64,000 nucleotides of DNA, taken from the NCBI RefSeq assembly GCF_002243175.1, contig NZ_NDYF01000017.1:124001-188000 (forward strand), written 5' to 3'. The position numbers and the translations under genes were made by a program. How positions within the stretch are numbered: the stretch's first letter is position 1; the number at the start of each line of letters is the position of its first letter. The DNA is from Finegoldia magna_J (GTDB lineage Bacteria; Bacillota; Clostridia; Tissierellales; Peptoniphilaceae). Of this stretch, positions 1-10,031 are shown in pieces. The notes beneath the pieces are model-generated. The model did no database searches. It had not been told where the DNA came from and saw only the letters and a program-made list of their open reading frames with translations.

Positions 1-1878
1 AACTGCAAATTCTTTTTCATCTTTAACTTGTTTTTTACCTTGTTGTTCCTCTTGCTTTTTCATCTTGTTAAGATCAAATTGATTTAGGATGTTCTTATCA
101 TCAGCTTTCAAAAGTTCGTCCCATTTTTTATCTTGAGATTTCTTATCTTCTTTCTTCTCTTTGTTTTCTTTTTGGAGTTTTAGAAGTTCATCTAATTTCT
201 TAGATAAGCCTTGGTTTATATTTTTTTCTTTTTCATCTTTAGCTTGCTTTTCAAGTTCTTCTTTAGCTTTTTTATTTGCTTCCTCGATTAACTTCTTTGC
301 TTCTTCAATTTTCTTATCTAACTCTTCTTTTAGCTTTTTAATTTCTTCTTCAGAAGCTTTTTGTTTTCCTTCTAGTCCTTTAATCTTCTCTTCTAATTCT
401 TTTTTTGTATTTTCAGAAGATTCTTTTAAACTATCAATAGCCTTTTGAAGCTCTTCAATTTTCTTACAGCATTCTGACTTAGAATTTTCTGTTTCTTTCT
501 TTTTAGACTCTAAATCTTTTATCTTATTATCTTTTTCATCAAGAGCTTTTTCTAAGTCCTTAATTTTATTATCTTTATCCTCAATTTCTTTAGTCTTTTT
601 TGCAAGTTCTCCTTCTAAAGACTCAAGCTTTTCTTGCATTTCTTTGATTTTATTTTCGTTTTTATCTGTCTTTTCTTTCTCAGCTTCTAACTCCCATTTT
701 GTAGATGAATAATCTTCTTTTAGTTTTGCATTTTCATCTTGTAATCTTTTTAATTCATCTTTAAGCTGAGTAATTTCTGCTATTAGTTCATCATTGTTAG
801 AATTTTTAAGTTCCTCAATTTCTTTATTCAATTGAGCAATCTTATTATCTTTATTTCTAATCTCTTCTTCTAGCTTAGCTTTTTCTTGTTTTAGTTTCTC
901 TCCATTATCTTTGCAAGATTCTAACTTTTCCTTTAACTCATCTATCTTTGATTGATCTTCTTGTTTCTTATCATTTAAGTCTTTGATCTGATTTTCTAAG
1001 TCCTTAATATTTTTAGTTAAATCTGTTTGAGTATCAATAGAATATTTATTTGGATTGTAAATAGTCATCTTTCCTTGATACATATCATTGTTATAATCAA
1101 ATTCAAGTTCTACACTATCTACATTCTTATCAAAGACAAACTCTCCATTTTCATAACTTAATCCATTAGGAATAGATTTGAATCCTTGATTTCCGTTGAA
1201 ACCAAAATGATTTTCGTAAAATGGATTTTGTTTTGGTCTATACTCAACTTCTTGATTATGGAATACTCCCTTACTGTTAATGTTTGGATTGCCTAAAACT
1301 TTTACAGTGTGCAGTTTATTTCTTGAAAAAGCATACTGTTCAATTGTCTTCACAGACTTCGGTATAGTTATTTCTTGAAGGTTATTTCTTTCAAAAGCAT
1401 TATGTTCAATATTTACCAAAGTATTAGGTAAAGTTACTTCTCTAAGTCCACAATTGAAAAATGCTAAACCACCAAGATAAGTTAGACTATTTGATAGTTT
1501 TACTTCATCTATACTTGCTTCGTAAAAGGCAGCATAACCTAAATGCTTAACAGAATCAGGAATAATTACTTTATCCCAATGTTTGCCACGTCCAAATTCT
1601 CTTTTATATCTAAGTTCATCGTTTGAATGACTTAAAGAATAATTTCCATTTATAGACTTCGTTCCTTCAGGAAATACTAGAATATTTGTCTTTTCTTTCT
1701 TTTCTAAGCCTTTATCACTAAAGGCAATTATATTTCCCTCAGAGGAATACATAAAATCATCTTCCGTCCACTCTACCTTATAATCTGTACTTGCATATAC
1801 AGGACTTACAGCCACTATATTCACTAGACTTACAAGTAGCATTATCACAGCTAAAATTCCACTGGTTATTTTTTTCAT
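1..1878 (-). CDS. BspA-like leucine-rich-repeat surface protein with long coiled coil (partial, runs off left edge)
   Basis: Open frame of 626 codons with no stop before the window edge; the C-terminus is missing. The start at 1878 is preceded by a GAGGA ribosome site and overlaps the upstream stop as ATGA. A signal peptide (about residues 1-30, ending VYAS) is followed by LRR_5/BspA-type repeats (about 70-180; recurring pattern of IP-S-V, A-F and L-E-I/V steps) and then a Lys/Glu-rich coiled coil from about 285 to the edge. BspA-type LRRs bind host or bacterial surfaces in other species. Position next to DUF4315 is where related ICEs usually carry a DUF4366 protein, so this looks like an adhesin borne by the element. 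Function is inferred. Confidence 0.8.
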   Translation of the reverse strand, partial: MKKITSGILAVIMLLVSLVNIVAVSPVYASTDYKVEWTEDDFMYSSEGNIIAFSDKGLEKKEKTNILVFPEGTKSINGNYSLSHSNDELRYKREFGRGKHWDKVIIPDSVKHLGYAAFYEASIDEVKLSNSLTYLGGLAFFNCGLREVTLPNTLVNIEHNAFERNNLQEITIPKSVKTIEQYAFSRNKLHTVKVLGNPNINSKGVFHNQEVEYRPKQNPFYENHFGFNGNQGFKSIPNGLSYENGEFVFDKNVDSVELEFDYNNDMYQGKMTIYNPNKYSIDTQTDLTKNIKDLENQIKDLNDKKQEDQSKIDELKEKLESCKDNGEKLKQEKAKLEEEIRNKDNKIAQLNKEIEELKNSNNDELIAEITQLKDELKRLQDENAKLKEDYSSTKWELEAEKEKTDKNENKIKEMQEKLESLEGELAKKTKEIEDKDNKIKDLEKALDEKDNKIKDLESKKKETENSKSECCKKIEELQKAIDSLKESSENTKKELEEKIKGLEGKQKASEEEIKKLKEELDKKIEEAKKLIEEANKKAKEELEKQAKDEKEKNINQGLSKKLDELLKLQKENKEKKEDKKSQDKKWDELLKADDKNILNQFDLNKMKKQEEQQGKKQVKDEKEFAV

Positions 1879-2132
1879 AAATTTTCCTCACTTTCATTTG
1901 TATCTTTTCTTTTAAGTTCTTTTCTTTCTCTATTTTCTTCTTCCTTATTTTTTCTAACAATAAATAAAAATTCATCAAGAGATATTTTTCGACTTCGAAA
2001 TTCCTTGATGACCTCTAAATTTTCTATTTCTTCTTGTTCCTCTACTAATAACTGAAGTTCTATTTCAATTTCTTCTTTTTTCTTTCTTAAATTCTTCTGT
2101 TTTTCTATGTTTCTGATTAATTTTTTATTCAT
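1875..2132 (-). CDS. DUF4315 family ICE protein
   Basis: An 85-residue, highly charged, mostly coiled-coil protein. N-terminal heptads rich in Lys/Glu are followed by a conserved-looking RKISLDEFLFIV segment resembling the C-terminal part of DUF4315. Members of this family sit between the NlpC/P60 protein and DUF4366 in Tn1549/CTn-type elements, exactly as here. Its stop overlaps the next start (ATGA), implying translational coupling to the surface protein. Molecular role unknown. Confidence 0.7.
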   Translation of the reverse strand: MNKKLIRNIEKQKNLRKKKEEIEIELQLLVEEQEEIENLEVIKEFRSRKISLDEFLFIVRKNKEEENRERKELKRKDTNESEENL

Positions 2133-2151
2133 AGATTTTTACTCCTTCCCC

Positions 2152-5121
2152 TTATTTTGGTCTACCAAAGGAATAAAAGTGATTTTTCCAATACCTTGAG
2201 TTTATACTGGTATATTGGATAGGATCTCCTGCATGGAGCATCATTCCATTTCCGGCATATATCCCTACGTGAGAAATTGGCGTACCCGAATTATATGTGC
2301 CTTTAAAGAAAATAATATCCCCAGGTTTTGCCTCGCTTGGAGATATTGGATTACAATAGTTTTTATAAATAAGCCAAGCTGTAGTTCTTGGCATTTTCTT
2401 TACACCAGACTTTGTAAATGACCAACATACAAAACCTGAACAGTCAAAGTTAGATGGTCCACTTGCTCCAAACACATATCTTTTGCCTATGTGTTTTTCT
2501 GCTTCATTAAATAAGGCTTTGGCAGTTTCAGAATCAAAAGCAAGACCGGGATTTCCAAAGTTTGGATTGTCTATAATCTCTTCCAAGTTCCCATAGCTTG
2601 ATCCAAAATATCCACTCATATTTCCCTGACTCTCAAGTAAAGCTAAATAATGAGCCATATTTGTTTCATAGTTTGCAAATTCTTCTCTTGCTATTTCATC
2701 AATACTTTTCTTTTTTATAGTTAATGTTAGAATTCTATAGGTATATGGATTTCCTTCACTGTCATATTTTGTAATAGACTTTGAAGTATATTTTTTCTCA
2801 TACATTTGATTAAATAGTTTTTTTAATTCCTTTTGTATCTCTTCAGCTGACTTAATCTCTCCATATCTTGCTGTTAAATAGCTAAAAAGCTCGTGTAGAT
2901 CATGACCAACAGAATCTCCTTTTATATGATATTCATCATAATTTGGATAATTTTCTTTAATACTATCTATTTCATCTTGTAATGCATATTCATAACTTGT
3001 AAATTCATTATTAATATCCATTAAAACTTCTTCTTTTGATAGATAGCTTGTAGCTATAACATTACTTGTTAATCCTGAAGTAAGACTTCCAACATTACTA
3101 ATTCCTTGAAATAGCATAAAAAAAAGTCCTAAAATACAAAGGGCAATTAAAATTTGCTTATATCCTTTGTTTTTTAAAACTTCCAATGTTTTCTTTCCAA
3201 TATTAGCGAAAGATTTCTTTATTCTATTTACTAAACCTTCCCCGTGTTTCTTCCTAAAATCTCTCTGAAACTTCTTTTTCATAAAAAATCGATTCAATTT
3301 ATTAGAGTTTTGATAAGCTTTAGTCTTCTTCAATTCTTCAAAATTTCTTTGAAAGAGGAGTTTACTTTCTTTCTTATAAATTTTTCCTTCTAAAGATTTT
3401 ATTTTTCTCTGAGTTTTTAAAGGTTTTTTTCTTCTAAGATGGCTAATTTCTCTGCCAATAGCTTCAGTAGTTCTACTAAGCTTATAAGCAGCGTTAACGC
3501 CTGCATTATCATCTTTCCCACTATATAGATAGTTTGCCGTCATAGCACTCGCAAAAGTAATAGGTTTTTCTAAACCCGCTTTTTTTGACTTTTTCTTATC
3601 CTTAATTAACTCTTTTTCCTTTTTATTCTTTTTCTCATATAGTTTTGATACTTTATCTTCCTTTTTATAAAACTTATCTTTTTCACTTTTGTTATCTTTT
3701 TTAGAATGGAATTTAGTTTTATTTTTTGTATCTACCTTATTTTTTTCAGATACATTTTTAGAATCCTGTACTTCTTTTTTTGTCCTGGTGTATTCTTTCT
3801 TTGGATCAAAGTTGCTTTTCTTTATAGTATTATCAAAAGCGTCTTTTATTTGTCTTTTCTTTACCTTGTTTTTATTAGAAATTCCACTATGATTTAAATC
3901 AAGTTCATCTACTTCAAGATTCTCATTTTTTATTACGTTTTTTTCCTGTTTGAAGATTTCTTTTTTCGTGCCTATTTTTTCTTGATTCTTTTTATTTATA
4001 TTATATTTATCTTTATTTTTTTCAGATTCACTTTTAAATCCTTCAGATAGGCTATCCTGTCTAAATTTCCCACTAGAAACCCTACCCATTAGCATATTTT
4101 TTTCTTCTAAATTTCTAACTTTGCCTTTGAAATATTTGCTATTTTGTTTTTTATTAGTATTCAGGTCTTGAATTATTTTTTTATCTTCTTCATTTGCCTT
4201 ATATGATAGACCTTTTCTTCTAAACTTCCCATTTAAAGATTTTAATTCTACTTTTTCCCCTTTATCCTTAAACTGCCTTTGAGATTGATAAAGTTTTTTT
4301 AAGGTATTTTTTTGAAAGCTTTCTTTCCCTTTCTTACCAAGAATAGAATAACCATCCCAATTTTTTCTTTGCACATCAGAAGATGGTAAATACTTATAGT
4401 CATCTCTTGTATCCCTATAGGATACATTGCTATCACTAAAGTTCATGTCATAGCGATCTATGACACCATCATTATCTGAGTCCTGTGATAATGGATCATA
4501 TGTCGAACTTACCTCTCTATTAAAATTCTTATCTTCTTTTCTAAATCTCCTTATTTTTTTCTCTGGAATATCATTAAAACTTTCACTCTCAACGTTTTTC
4601 TTCCATTTTAAATTACTATTCCCCTTGCAATTTTTTTGGGGAGAAATGCTACTTTTTATATTAGAATTAGTTGAAATTGGTCCATCATTAAAATTTTCTT
4701 TAAAATTACTTAGCCTGTATTCTGTTTCTTGCCCGTGATATTCACCATATCTACTTTCCTCATTTTCTTCCATTTTTCTATGCTGCCGTTGCGAATATTC
4801 CGGCTGATATTCATTATGATAGGAGGCTTCTGCAAATTTTTCCTCATGGATTTTTCTTTGTCTTCTTTCTCTATTTGGCTTTTCTTTTTCTTTGAATAAA
4901 TTCTGACTATTTTCTTGCAAATGATCTGAGTAATATTTAGAGTTTTCAACATTATTGTCTATGTTGTTCCTGCTTTTTACTTTATTTATTTCTTTTTTTG
5001 AAAAATCTGATGGACTCTCTATATTACTGAATTTTTCATTACTTTCTTCTTTCTTTTCTGATATAAGCTTGGTCTTTGGTACATCTCTTGGGTTTACTTT
5101 CCCTTTCTTTTTCATATACAC
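2152..5121 (-). CDS. CD1108-type conjugation protein with NlpC/P60 peptidoglycan hydrolase domain
   Basis: 989 residues. About 600 N-terminal residues are very Lys/Arg/Glu/Asn-rich and probably disordered. A basic stretch and a single membrane segment follow (about 665-690, ILIALCILGLFFMLF), then an extracytoplasmic helical region and a C-terminal NlpC/P60 domain (about 865-989) with catalytic Cys894 in DCSGF and His in SHVGIYAG. In Tn1549/CTn elements this protein acts as the VirB1-like wall hydrolase of the transfer machine. The N-terminal extension is much longer than I expect for the family and contains a Ca-binding-like DSDNDGVIDRYD motif near residues 215-227. Ends about 20 bp before the DUF4315 gene. 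Confidence 0.85.
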   Translation of the reverse strand: MYMKKKGKVNPRDVPKTKLISEKKEESNEKFSNIESPSDFSKKEINKVKSRNNIDNNVENSKYYSDHLQENSQNLFKEKEKPNRERRQRKIHEEKFAEASYHNEYQPEYSQRQHRKMEENEESRYGEYHGQETEYRLSNFKENFNDGPISTNSNIKSSISPQKNCKGNSNLKWKKNVESESFNDIPEKKIRRFRKEDKNFNREVSSTYDPLSQDSDNDGVIDRYDMNFSDSNVSYRDTRDDYKYLPSSDVQRKNWDGYSILGKKGKESFQKNTLKKLYQSQRQFKDKGEKVELKSLNGKFRRKGLSYKANEEDKKIIQDLNTNKKQNSKYFKGKVRNLEEKNMLMGRVSSGKFRQDSLSEGFKSESEKNKDKYNINKKNQEKIGTKKEIFKQEKNVIKNENLEVDELDLNHSGISNKNKVKKRQIKDAFDNTIKKSNFDPKKEYTRTKKEVQDSKNVSEKNKVDTKNKTKFHSKKDNKSEKDKFYKKEDKVSKLYEKKNKKEKELIKDKKKSKKAGLEKPITFASAMTANYLYSGKDDNAGVNAAYKLSRTTEAIGREISHLRRKKPLKTQRKIKSLEGKIYKKESKLLFQRNFEELKKTKAYQNSNKLNRFFMKKKFQRDFRKKHGEGLVNRIKKSFANIGKKTLEVLKNKGYKQILIALCILGLFFMLFQGISNVGSLTSGLTSNVIATSYLSKEEVLMDINNEFTSYEYALQDEIDSIKENYPNYDEYHIKGDSVGHDLHELFSYLTARYGEIKSAEEIQKELKKLFNQMYEKKYTSKSITKYDSEGNPYTYRILTLTIKKKSIDEIAREEFANYETNMAHYLALLESQGNMSGYFGSSYGNLEEIIDNPNFGNPGLAFDSETAKALFNEAEKHIGKRYVFGASGPSNFDCSGFVCWSFTKSGVKKMPRTTAWLIYKNYCNPISPSEAKPGDIIFFKGTYNSGTPISHVGIYAGNGMMLHAGDPIQYTSINSRYWKNHFYSFGRPK

Positions 5122-5124
5122 CTC

Positions 5125-6090
5125 CTATTTAATATTTTTCTCAATCCTTTCTTTAGCTATTTGACAGTAATCTTTGTTTATGTCGATTCCAATATATTCT
5201 CTGTCCATCCTAATAGCTACCATTCCAACAGTTCCTGAACCCATAAAGGGATCAAGAATCAAGCCTTTTTTAGGACATCCTGCTTTTATACAAAGTTCTA
5301 CCAGTTTTGGTGGAAATACCGCATAGTGTTTTCCTTTAAATGCACTGGTGTTAATAGTCCAAATATCTCTATTGTTTCTAAACTTAGGGACATTATCTCC
5401 TATATATTCTCCATACTCTCTTGCTTCATTTATGCTCTGTCTTTTAGCTCCTGTACCTTCTTGTAAATACTTATTATTTTTTCCTCTTGCCCTCATATAT
5501 CTTTTCTTGCTTATTTCTTTTATTGGTTCTTTCATAGCGTCAAAGTTATAGAAATACTTTCTTGCTTTTGATAGTAGGAAGATATGTTCATAAGACCTTG
5601 ATGGTCTATCTCTACAAGACTCAGGCATGGCATTTTCCTTATGCCAAATAATATCACTTCGCAAATACCAACCGTCCTCTCTTAATTTTAAAGCTAGTTG
5701 CCAAGGTATCCCCATTAAGTCTTTTGCCTTGTAGCCACTGAGTTTTTCTGTAATAGACTCTTTTTGACCACTTCTTCCTTCTATGTTTTTAGGATCTTTA
5801 TATTCTTTTTTGCTTCTTGTCCCTGCATAAGAATCTCCAATAACTACCCAAAGTGTTCCTTCTTTTTTTAATACTCTTTTTACTTCTCTAAAGACTTCAA
5901 TTAATTTATTTAAATATTCCTCCGGACTTTCTTCTCTTCCAATTTGTCCTTCTGCTTTATAATCTCTAAGTCCATAATATGGAGGAGATGTAATACAGCA
6001 ATCAAATGTTTTATCTGGAAATTCCTTTAGAGCAGAAATTGCATCTAAATTAATAATATAGTTAGTTTTTAACTTCTCTCTGTCTATCAA
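5125..6090 (-). CDS. Site-specific DNA methyltransferase (N4-C/N6-A type) of the ICE
   Basis: 321 residues. Motif IV TSPPYYGLRDY near residue 34 and motif I DPFMGSGTVG near residue 280, followed by EYIGIDIN, show a beta-class amino-methyltransferase whose SPPY motif fits N4-cytosine or N6-adenine methylation. No restriction partner is adjacent. Methylases of this type are standard in Tn1549-like elements next to virB4 and probably protect the transferred DNA. The start overlaps the 3' end of virB4 by 29 bp. Confidence 0.85.
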   Translation of the reverse strand: MIDREKLKTNYIINLDAISALKEFPDKTFDCCITSPPYYGLRDYKAEGQIGREESPEEYLNKLIEVFREVKRVLKKEGTLWVVIGDSYAGTRSKKEYKDPKNIEGRSGQKESITEKLSGYKAKDLMGIPWQLALKLREDGWYLRSDIIWHKENAMPESCRDRPSRSYEHIFLLSKARKYFYNFDAMKEPIKEISKKRYMRARGKNNKYLQEGTGAKRQSINEAREYGEYIGDNVPKFRNNRDIWTINTSAFKGKHYAVFPPKLVELCIKAGCPKKGLILDPFMGSGTVGMVAIRMDREYIGIDINKDYCQIAKERIEKNIK

Positions 6091-8557
6091 TTTCTATCCC
6101 TTCCTTTAATTCTTCTGGTTTAGTTGTCATTAACTTATACAATTTTGTATCTTTAGGAAATCTATCTACAAAAGGTACTATTGTGTTTCCATAGAATAGT
6201 AATCCCTCTCCCTCATTGGAATTTGTGACGTAGGATAACTGATAAAGAGATATATTTAACTTGTTAGCTAAAATTTCCCTATCACCACTAGCTTGATTAA
6301 GCATTAAGATAAAATCTGTATTATCAAATATATTTTCTATTTCGGGACTGGCTAAAAGGTCCTTTACATTTTGTGTTAATCCTGTTGGAATCCCGCCCCA
6401 TTTTCTAAATCTCTTCCAAATTTCTATGGAATATGAGGCTGTTTGTTCTTCTCTTAAAAGCAAATGGAATTCGTCACAGTAATATCTGGTTTCCTTCTTA
6501 TTTCTATTAATAGTTACTCTATTCCACACTTGATCTTGAACAATTAACATACCTATTTTTCTAAGTTGCTTTCCTAATTCCTTAATGTCATAACAAAGAA
6601 TTCTATTTCCTGTATCTACATTAGTCCTATGGTTAAATACATTGAGGCTGCCTTTGACATAAATTTCCATTTCTACCGCTAATTTTTTCCCTACATTTTC
6701 TTCTTGTTTTAAAAGTAAATTATATAAATCTTCTAAAATTGGCATATTTTCAGAAATTGGATTGTCGAAGTAATCCTTATATAATATTGGAAGACATCTA
6801 TCAATTACTGAAGTTTCTTCTGCACTTAACCCTTCCTTTCCTACTACAAGTTCAAACAGTGAAAGAATAAAGTCAGACTTTAAAGATAAGGGATTGTCTT
6901 CATCGGCATAGTCTACATTTATATCCAACGGGTTTATATAATCCTTACTTGTTGGCGATATTTTTATAACTTCTCCACCTAGTGCCTTAGTTAAATTTCC
7001 ATACTCCCCTTCCGGATCACAGATAATGATGTCATCTTGTGTGATTAAAAAAGCATTGGTAATTTCTCTTTTAGCTGAAAAAGATTTACCGCTACCCGGT
7101 GTTCCAAGTATTAAACCGTTTGGATTCTTTAAAAGCTTTCTATCTGTCATAATGATATTACGACTTAAAGCATTTAATCCGTAATATAAGCTCTCTCCTT
7201 CTAAGCACAACTCTTCTGTTGTAAAAGGAATAAAGACTGCTGTAGAGCTGGTTGTAAGTCCTCTTTTTATTTCTATTTCATTTTTTCCAAGTGGCAGGGA
7301 AGAAATTAGTCCTTGTTCCTGTCTATAGTTAAGATTTTTCAATACACAATTATGCCTACCTGCTATTGAATTTAGTTGAAAGATTATATTACTCAATTTC
7401 TTTCTACTTTTTTCCATATTTGTAAACAAAATAGTTATGACAAACATTCTCTCATTATGATTTTGAAGTTCTACTAATAGTTTCTTAGCATCATTACCGT
7501 AGGTAATTAAATCGCTTGGAAGAATATCAATGTCATATCCTGATCTTATAGCCTTCTTATTTTCTTCAATTTTCATTTTATCCAAGTCTGTTATTTTTCT
7601 TTTAATCATCTTTATAGCTTCTGTTTGATCAATGGAATTTATATGAAATGTTACAATCATATTTTCTTCAACTCCTAAAAATTCTGATAATAATCTATCT
7701 GATAATTCAGGTGCTAGAATTTGTAGAAAGTTTACTTCTCCAAAGTATTCTCCAATTTTAAATTGATTGTTAGATGAAAAGTTAAATGATGCTGGTACTA
7801 TATAATCCTTAGTAGATAGTCCACTATATTTTAGGTCTTCAAATGAAAAAACAAAATTCTTATTTGGATTTAAGATATCGTGAATAACCTTTAACCTTTC
7901 ATATCCACTTAATACATAAGCTTTTACTCCCATCTGCTTAAAGTTATTTAATATATCCATTTCCATTCTTTCAAGTCTTGTAGTTGCCTCTTTTAAATCT
8001 TGTGCTTGTAAGCTAAAGGTGATATACATATATTTAGTAAGTCCATTATTTCCTTTTTGACTCTGATTTTTTAGCATTTCCCTGTACTCTTTTCGTATTT
8101 CATTATATGAATCGTTTCTATCCGGAACATTGATGTTTTTTTCTACTTCTTCATTTTTTCCTATACGATTAATATATGAAAGTTCTATATCGACACTTGG
8201 ATCAAAATAGTTTAAAAAACTTGAAAATTCATTAAATATACTTTCCTTATCTTCTTCTGTTGAAAGCTGGTAGTTAATATCTAAAAAACGTATCATTTTA
8301 TTAAATTTGTTCTTCTCAACTTGGCAAATCCCATTTCTCAACATTCTTAAATAAGGGATTGTTTCCTGAACGCTCTTTTTCTTCTTCCCACCAAAAAAGG
8401 AAAGCTTCTTTTTGGGCTTTCCTTTTTCTTTAGAAATATTTGCTTTTTTCATATTTTTTTGACTTATACTAATGCTTTTTAAATCTTCTTTTTGTTTTTT
8501 TAAATTTCTTTTTTCTTGATTTAATTTTTTCTGTTGTTTTTTCTGTATTTGATTCAT
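6062..8557 (-). CDS. VirB4/TraE-like conjugation ATPase
   Basis: 831 residues. Walker A GTPGSGKS lies near residue 485 and a Walker B-type IIICDPEGEYGN just after it; CDEFHLLL and a SGDREILANKL region are typical of VirB4 C-terminal motors. The N-terminal 60 residues are basic. VirB4 energises type IV secretion at the inner face of the membrane. It lies directly downstream of prgI with a 4-bp overlap, the standard PrgI-VirB4 arrangement of Firmicutes ICEs. Length matches the family. Confidence 0.92.
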   Translation of the reverse strand: MNQIQKKQQKKLNQEKRNLKKQKEDLKSISISQKNMKKANISKEKGKPKKKLSFFGGKKKKSVQETIPYLRMLRNGICQVEKNKFNKMIRFLDINYQLSTEEDKESIFNEFSSFLNYFDPSVDIELSYINRIGKNEEVEKNINVPDRNDSYNEIRKEYREMLKNQSQKGNNGLTKYMYITFSLQAQDLKEATTRLERMEMDILNNFKQMGVKAYVLSGYERLKVIHDILNPNKNFVFSFEDLKYSGLSTKDYIVPASFNFSSNNQFKIGEYFGEVNFLQILAPELSDRLLSEFLGVEENMIVTFHINSIDQTEAIKMIKRKITDLDKMKIEENKKAIRSGYDIDILPSDLITYGNDAKKLLVELQNHNERMFVITILFTNMEKSRKKLSNIIFQLNSIAGRHNCVLKNLNYRQEQGLISSLPLGKNEIEIKRGLTTSSTAVFIPFTTEELCLEGESLYYGLNALSRNIIMTDRKLLKNPNGLILGTPGSGKSFSAKREITNAFLITQDDIIICDPEGEYGNLTKALGGEVIKISPTSKDYINPLDINVDYADEDNPLSLKSDFILSLFELVVGKEGLSAEETSVIDRCLPILYKDYFDNPISENMPILEDLYNLLLKQEENVGKKLAVEMEIYVKGSLNVFNHRTNVDTGNRILCYDIKELGKQLRKIGMLIVQDQVWNRVTINRNKKETRYYCDEFHLLLREEQTASYSIEIWKRFRKWGGIPTGLTQNVKDLLASPEIENIFDNTDFILMLNQASGDREILANKLNISLYQLSYVTNSNEGEGLLFYGNTIVPFVDRFPKDTKLYKLMTTKPEELKEGIEIDRQREVKN

Positions 8558-8892
8558 TTACTCCTTTCCTTTCTTTGTTTCTTTATATCATAAATACATT
8601 CTGTCTTGTATATCCTTATACTTGTCTGTCTTTTCTTATCTATAATATACTTTAAATATTTTTCAAAATAGATCCCGTCATTTTCATAAAGAGTTGCAAA
8701 TATTATAGGAAAAGACACACCTATCATAATTAACATAGATAGGTCATTAGGCAGCACTTTTTTTACCATTAAATATACTGGAAAGCCTATTAGACCTGCA
8801 ATTGTAAAGCCAATTAATTGTCTTTTTGTTAGATTTAGAGCTACCTTTGTTTTTACTTTCGTTAAGTCCTTTGGGACATTTACATAAGCCAT
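8554..8892 (-). CDS. prgI: PrgI family protein (VirB3-like)
   Basis: 112 residues. It starts with the typical MAYVNVPKDLTKVKTKVALNLTKRQ-type leader, then two membrane helices (about 27-45 and 52-70) and a cytoplasmic tail. PrgI proteins are VirB3-like partners of VirB4 in Gram-positive conjugation machines. The start abuts the stop of the upstream gene (shared base at 8892) and the 3' end overlaps virB4, so the genes are coupled. Confidence 0.88.
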   Translation of the reverse strand: MAYVNVPKDLTKVKTKVALNLTKRQLIGFTIAGLIGFPVYLMVKKVLPNDLSMLIMIGVSFPIIFATLYENDGIYFEKYLKYIIDKKRQTSIRIYKTECIYDIKKQRKERSK

Positions 8893-9152
8893 TATTCTAA
8901 ACCCTCTAAGTAAAAGCCATATATATCTTCTCTGTTCAGATCTTCTAATGATTTTCCCATATTCACTGCTATTTCTAAGACTTTTTCATTCGTTTCTTCT
9001 CTATTATCTAAAACTTCCGATATTTTTCTTATAATCATTCTATTTTGTATTTCTCTTGTAATATATCCCCCTATTAAAAGTATTGGGAGTCCTATTGTTC
9101 CAAGTGTTCTTAAATTTATTTTTTTGTCCTTTTTTCTTCTAATTTTCATCAT
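8892..9152 (-). CDS. Small membrane protein of the transfer operon
   Basis: 86 residues: a basic N-terminus (MMKIRRKKDKK), one predicted membrane helix (about 16-32) and an acidic helical tail. No family recognised. It lies between the VirB6-like and PrgI genes in a tightly packed operon, so a structural role in the conjugation channel is likely but inferred only from position. Confidence 0.65.
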   Translation of the reverse strand: MMKIRRKKDKKINLRTLGTIGLPILLIGGYITREIQNRMIIRKISEVLDNREETNEKVLEIAVNMGKSLEDLNREDIYGFYLEGLE

Positions 9153-9166
9153 CTTCTCCTTTTTTA

Positions 9167-10030
9167 TTAATGAGCATTTAAAATTGATTTTGCAATACTT
9201 CCTGATTTCATCATAGTTATACCAAGTATTAAGGTGTATCCTAGTAATTCAAAAATACTTTTGTGTATGTCTGATATATTTAAAGTCTTAACAAGTACGG
9301 CATAAATTCCTACGCATATAAGTAAGAATAAACCTTGCAAGCCAAGTGCGAAGAGCCCTCTTATATAGTTTGTTCCAATACTTCCCCATTCTTTATTACC
9401 CATTGTGGCAAAAGGTATGGCGCAAACTGAAGTATAAATATATATTTCTATCATCCTGCCGTATAGAATAACTGTAATGAGTATTGATATCCCTTGAATT
9501 ATCATCTTTACAATTGATGTCTCTAGTACTATAGTCATTAATTTTCCTATTGACTCTCCTTTTAGGCTATCTACCATATTAGCTATATCACCCGGAGAAA
9601 CTTTTGCACTAGCATTTGCCACACCTGCTGCCTTTCCTATTAAATTCTGTGCCACATCAAATACTGCCATAGAAAAGTCAAAAGCATGAGATACAAGCCA
9701 TACTGCTATCCACATTTTTATCATATATTTAAAAAAACCAAAGGTATCTGTGTCATGCATATTATTTTTGTTCATTACCATTTGAATTAATTCAATACAT
9801 AGTACAGCCGTTATGATAAGACCTGCTATGGGAAGTATAACATTTTCTGAAATAGACTTTATGAAGTGGAAAACCTCCGAGTTCCATCCACTCGGAGTCT
9901 TTCCTACCTCATTTGCTATCGTTGATACTTTGTCATTTATATCAAGGAGCATTCCGCTTAAATTTTCCTTGATCATATCAATAAGTATCTCCGAAAAAAA
10001 CTCTTTGATCTTATCTACTATATTAAACAT
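9167..10030 (-). CDS. VirB6/TrbL-like conjugation membrane protein
   Basis: 287 residues with about six hydrophobic segments (around 65-90, 105-125, 175-200, 205-215, 225-250, 260-280). The N-terminal amphipathic segment and multi-helix core match the VirB6/TrbL-type subunit found between Maff2 and PrgI in Tn1549/CTn elements. It would form part of the inner-membrane channel. Two base pairs separate it from the upstream pilin-like gene's stop. Confidence 0.8.
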   Translation of the reverse strand: MFNIVDKIKEFFSEILIDMIKENLSGMLLDINDKVSTIANEVGKTPSGWNSEVFHFIKSISENVILPIAGLIITAVLCIELIQMVMNKNNMHDTDTFGFFKYMIKMWIAVWLVSHAFDFSMAVFDVAQNLIGKAAGVANASAKVSPGDIANMVDSLKGESIGKLMTIVLETSIVKMIIQGISILITVILYGRMIEIYIYTSVCAIPFATMGNKEWGSIGTNYIRGLFALGLQGLFLLICVGIYAVLVKTLNISDIHKSIFELLGYTLILGITMMKSGSIAKSILNAH

Positions 10031-10031
10031 T

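Noticed and set aside
1778..1978. Minus-strand 66-codon frame at the DUF4315/LRR junction
   Set aside because: Overlaps both real genes in another frame; no ribosome site and no homology.
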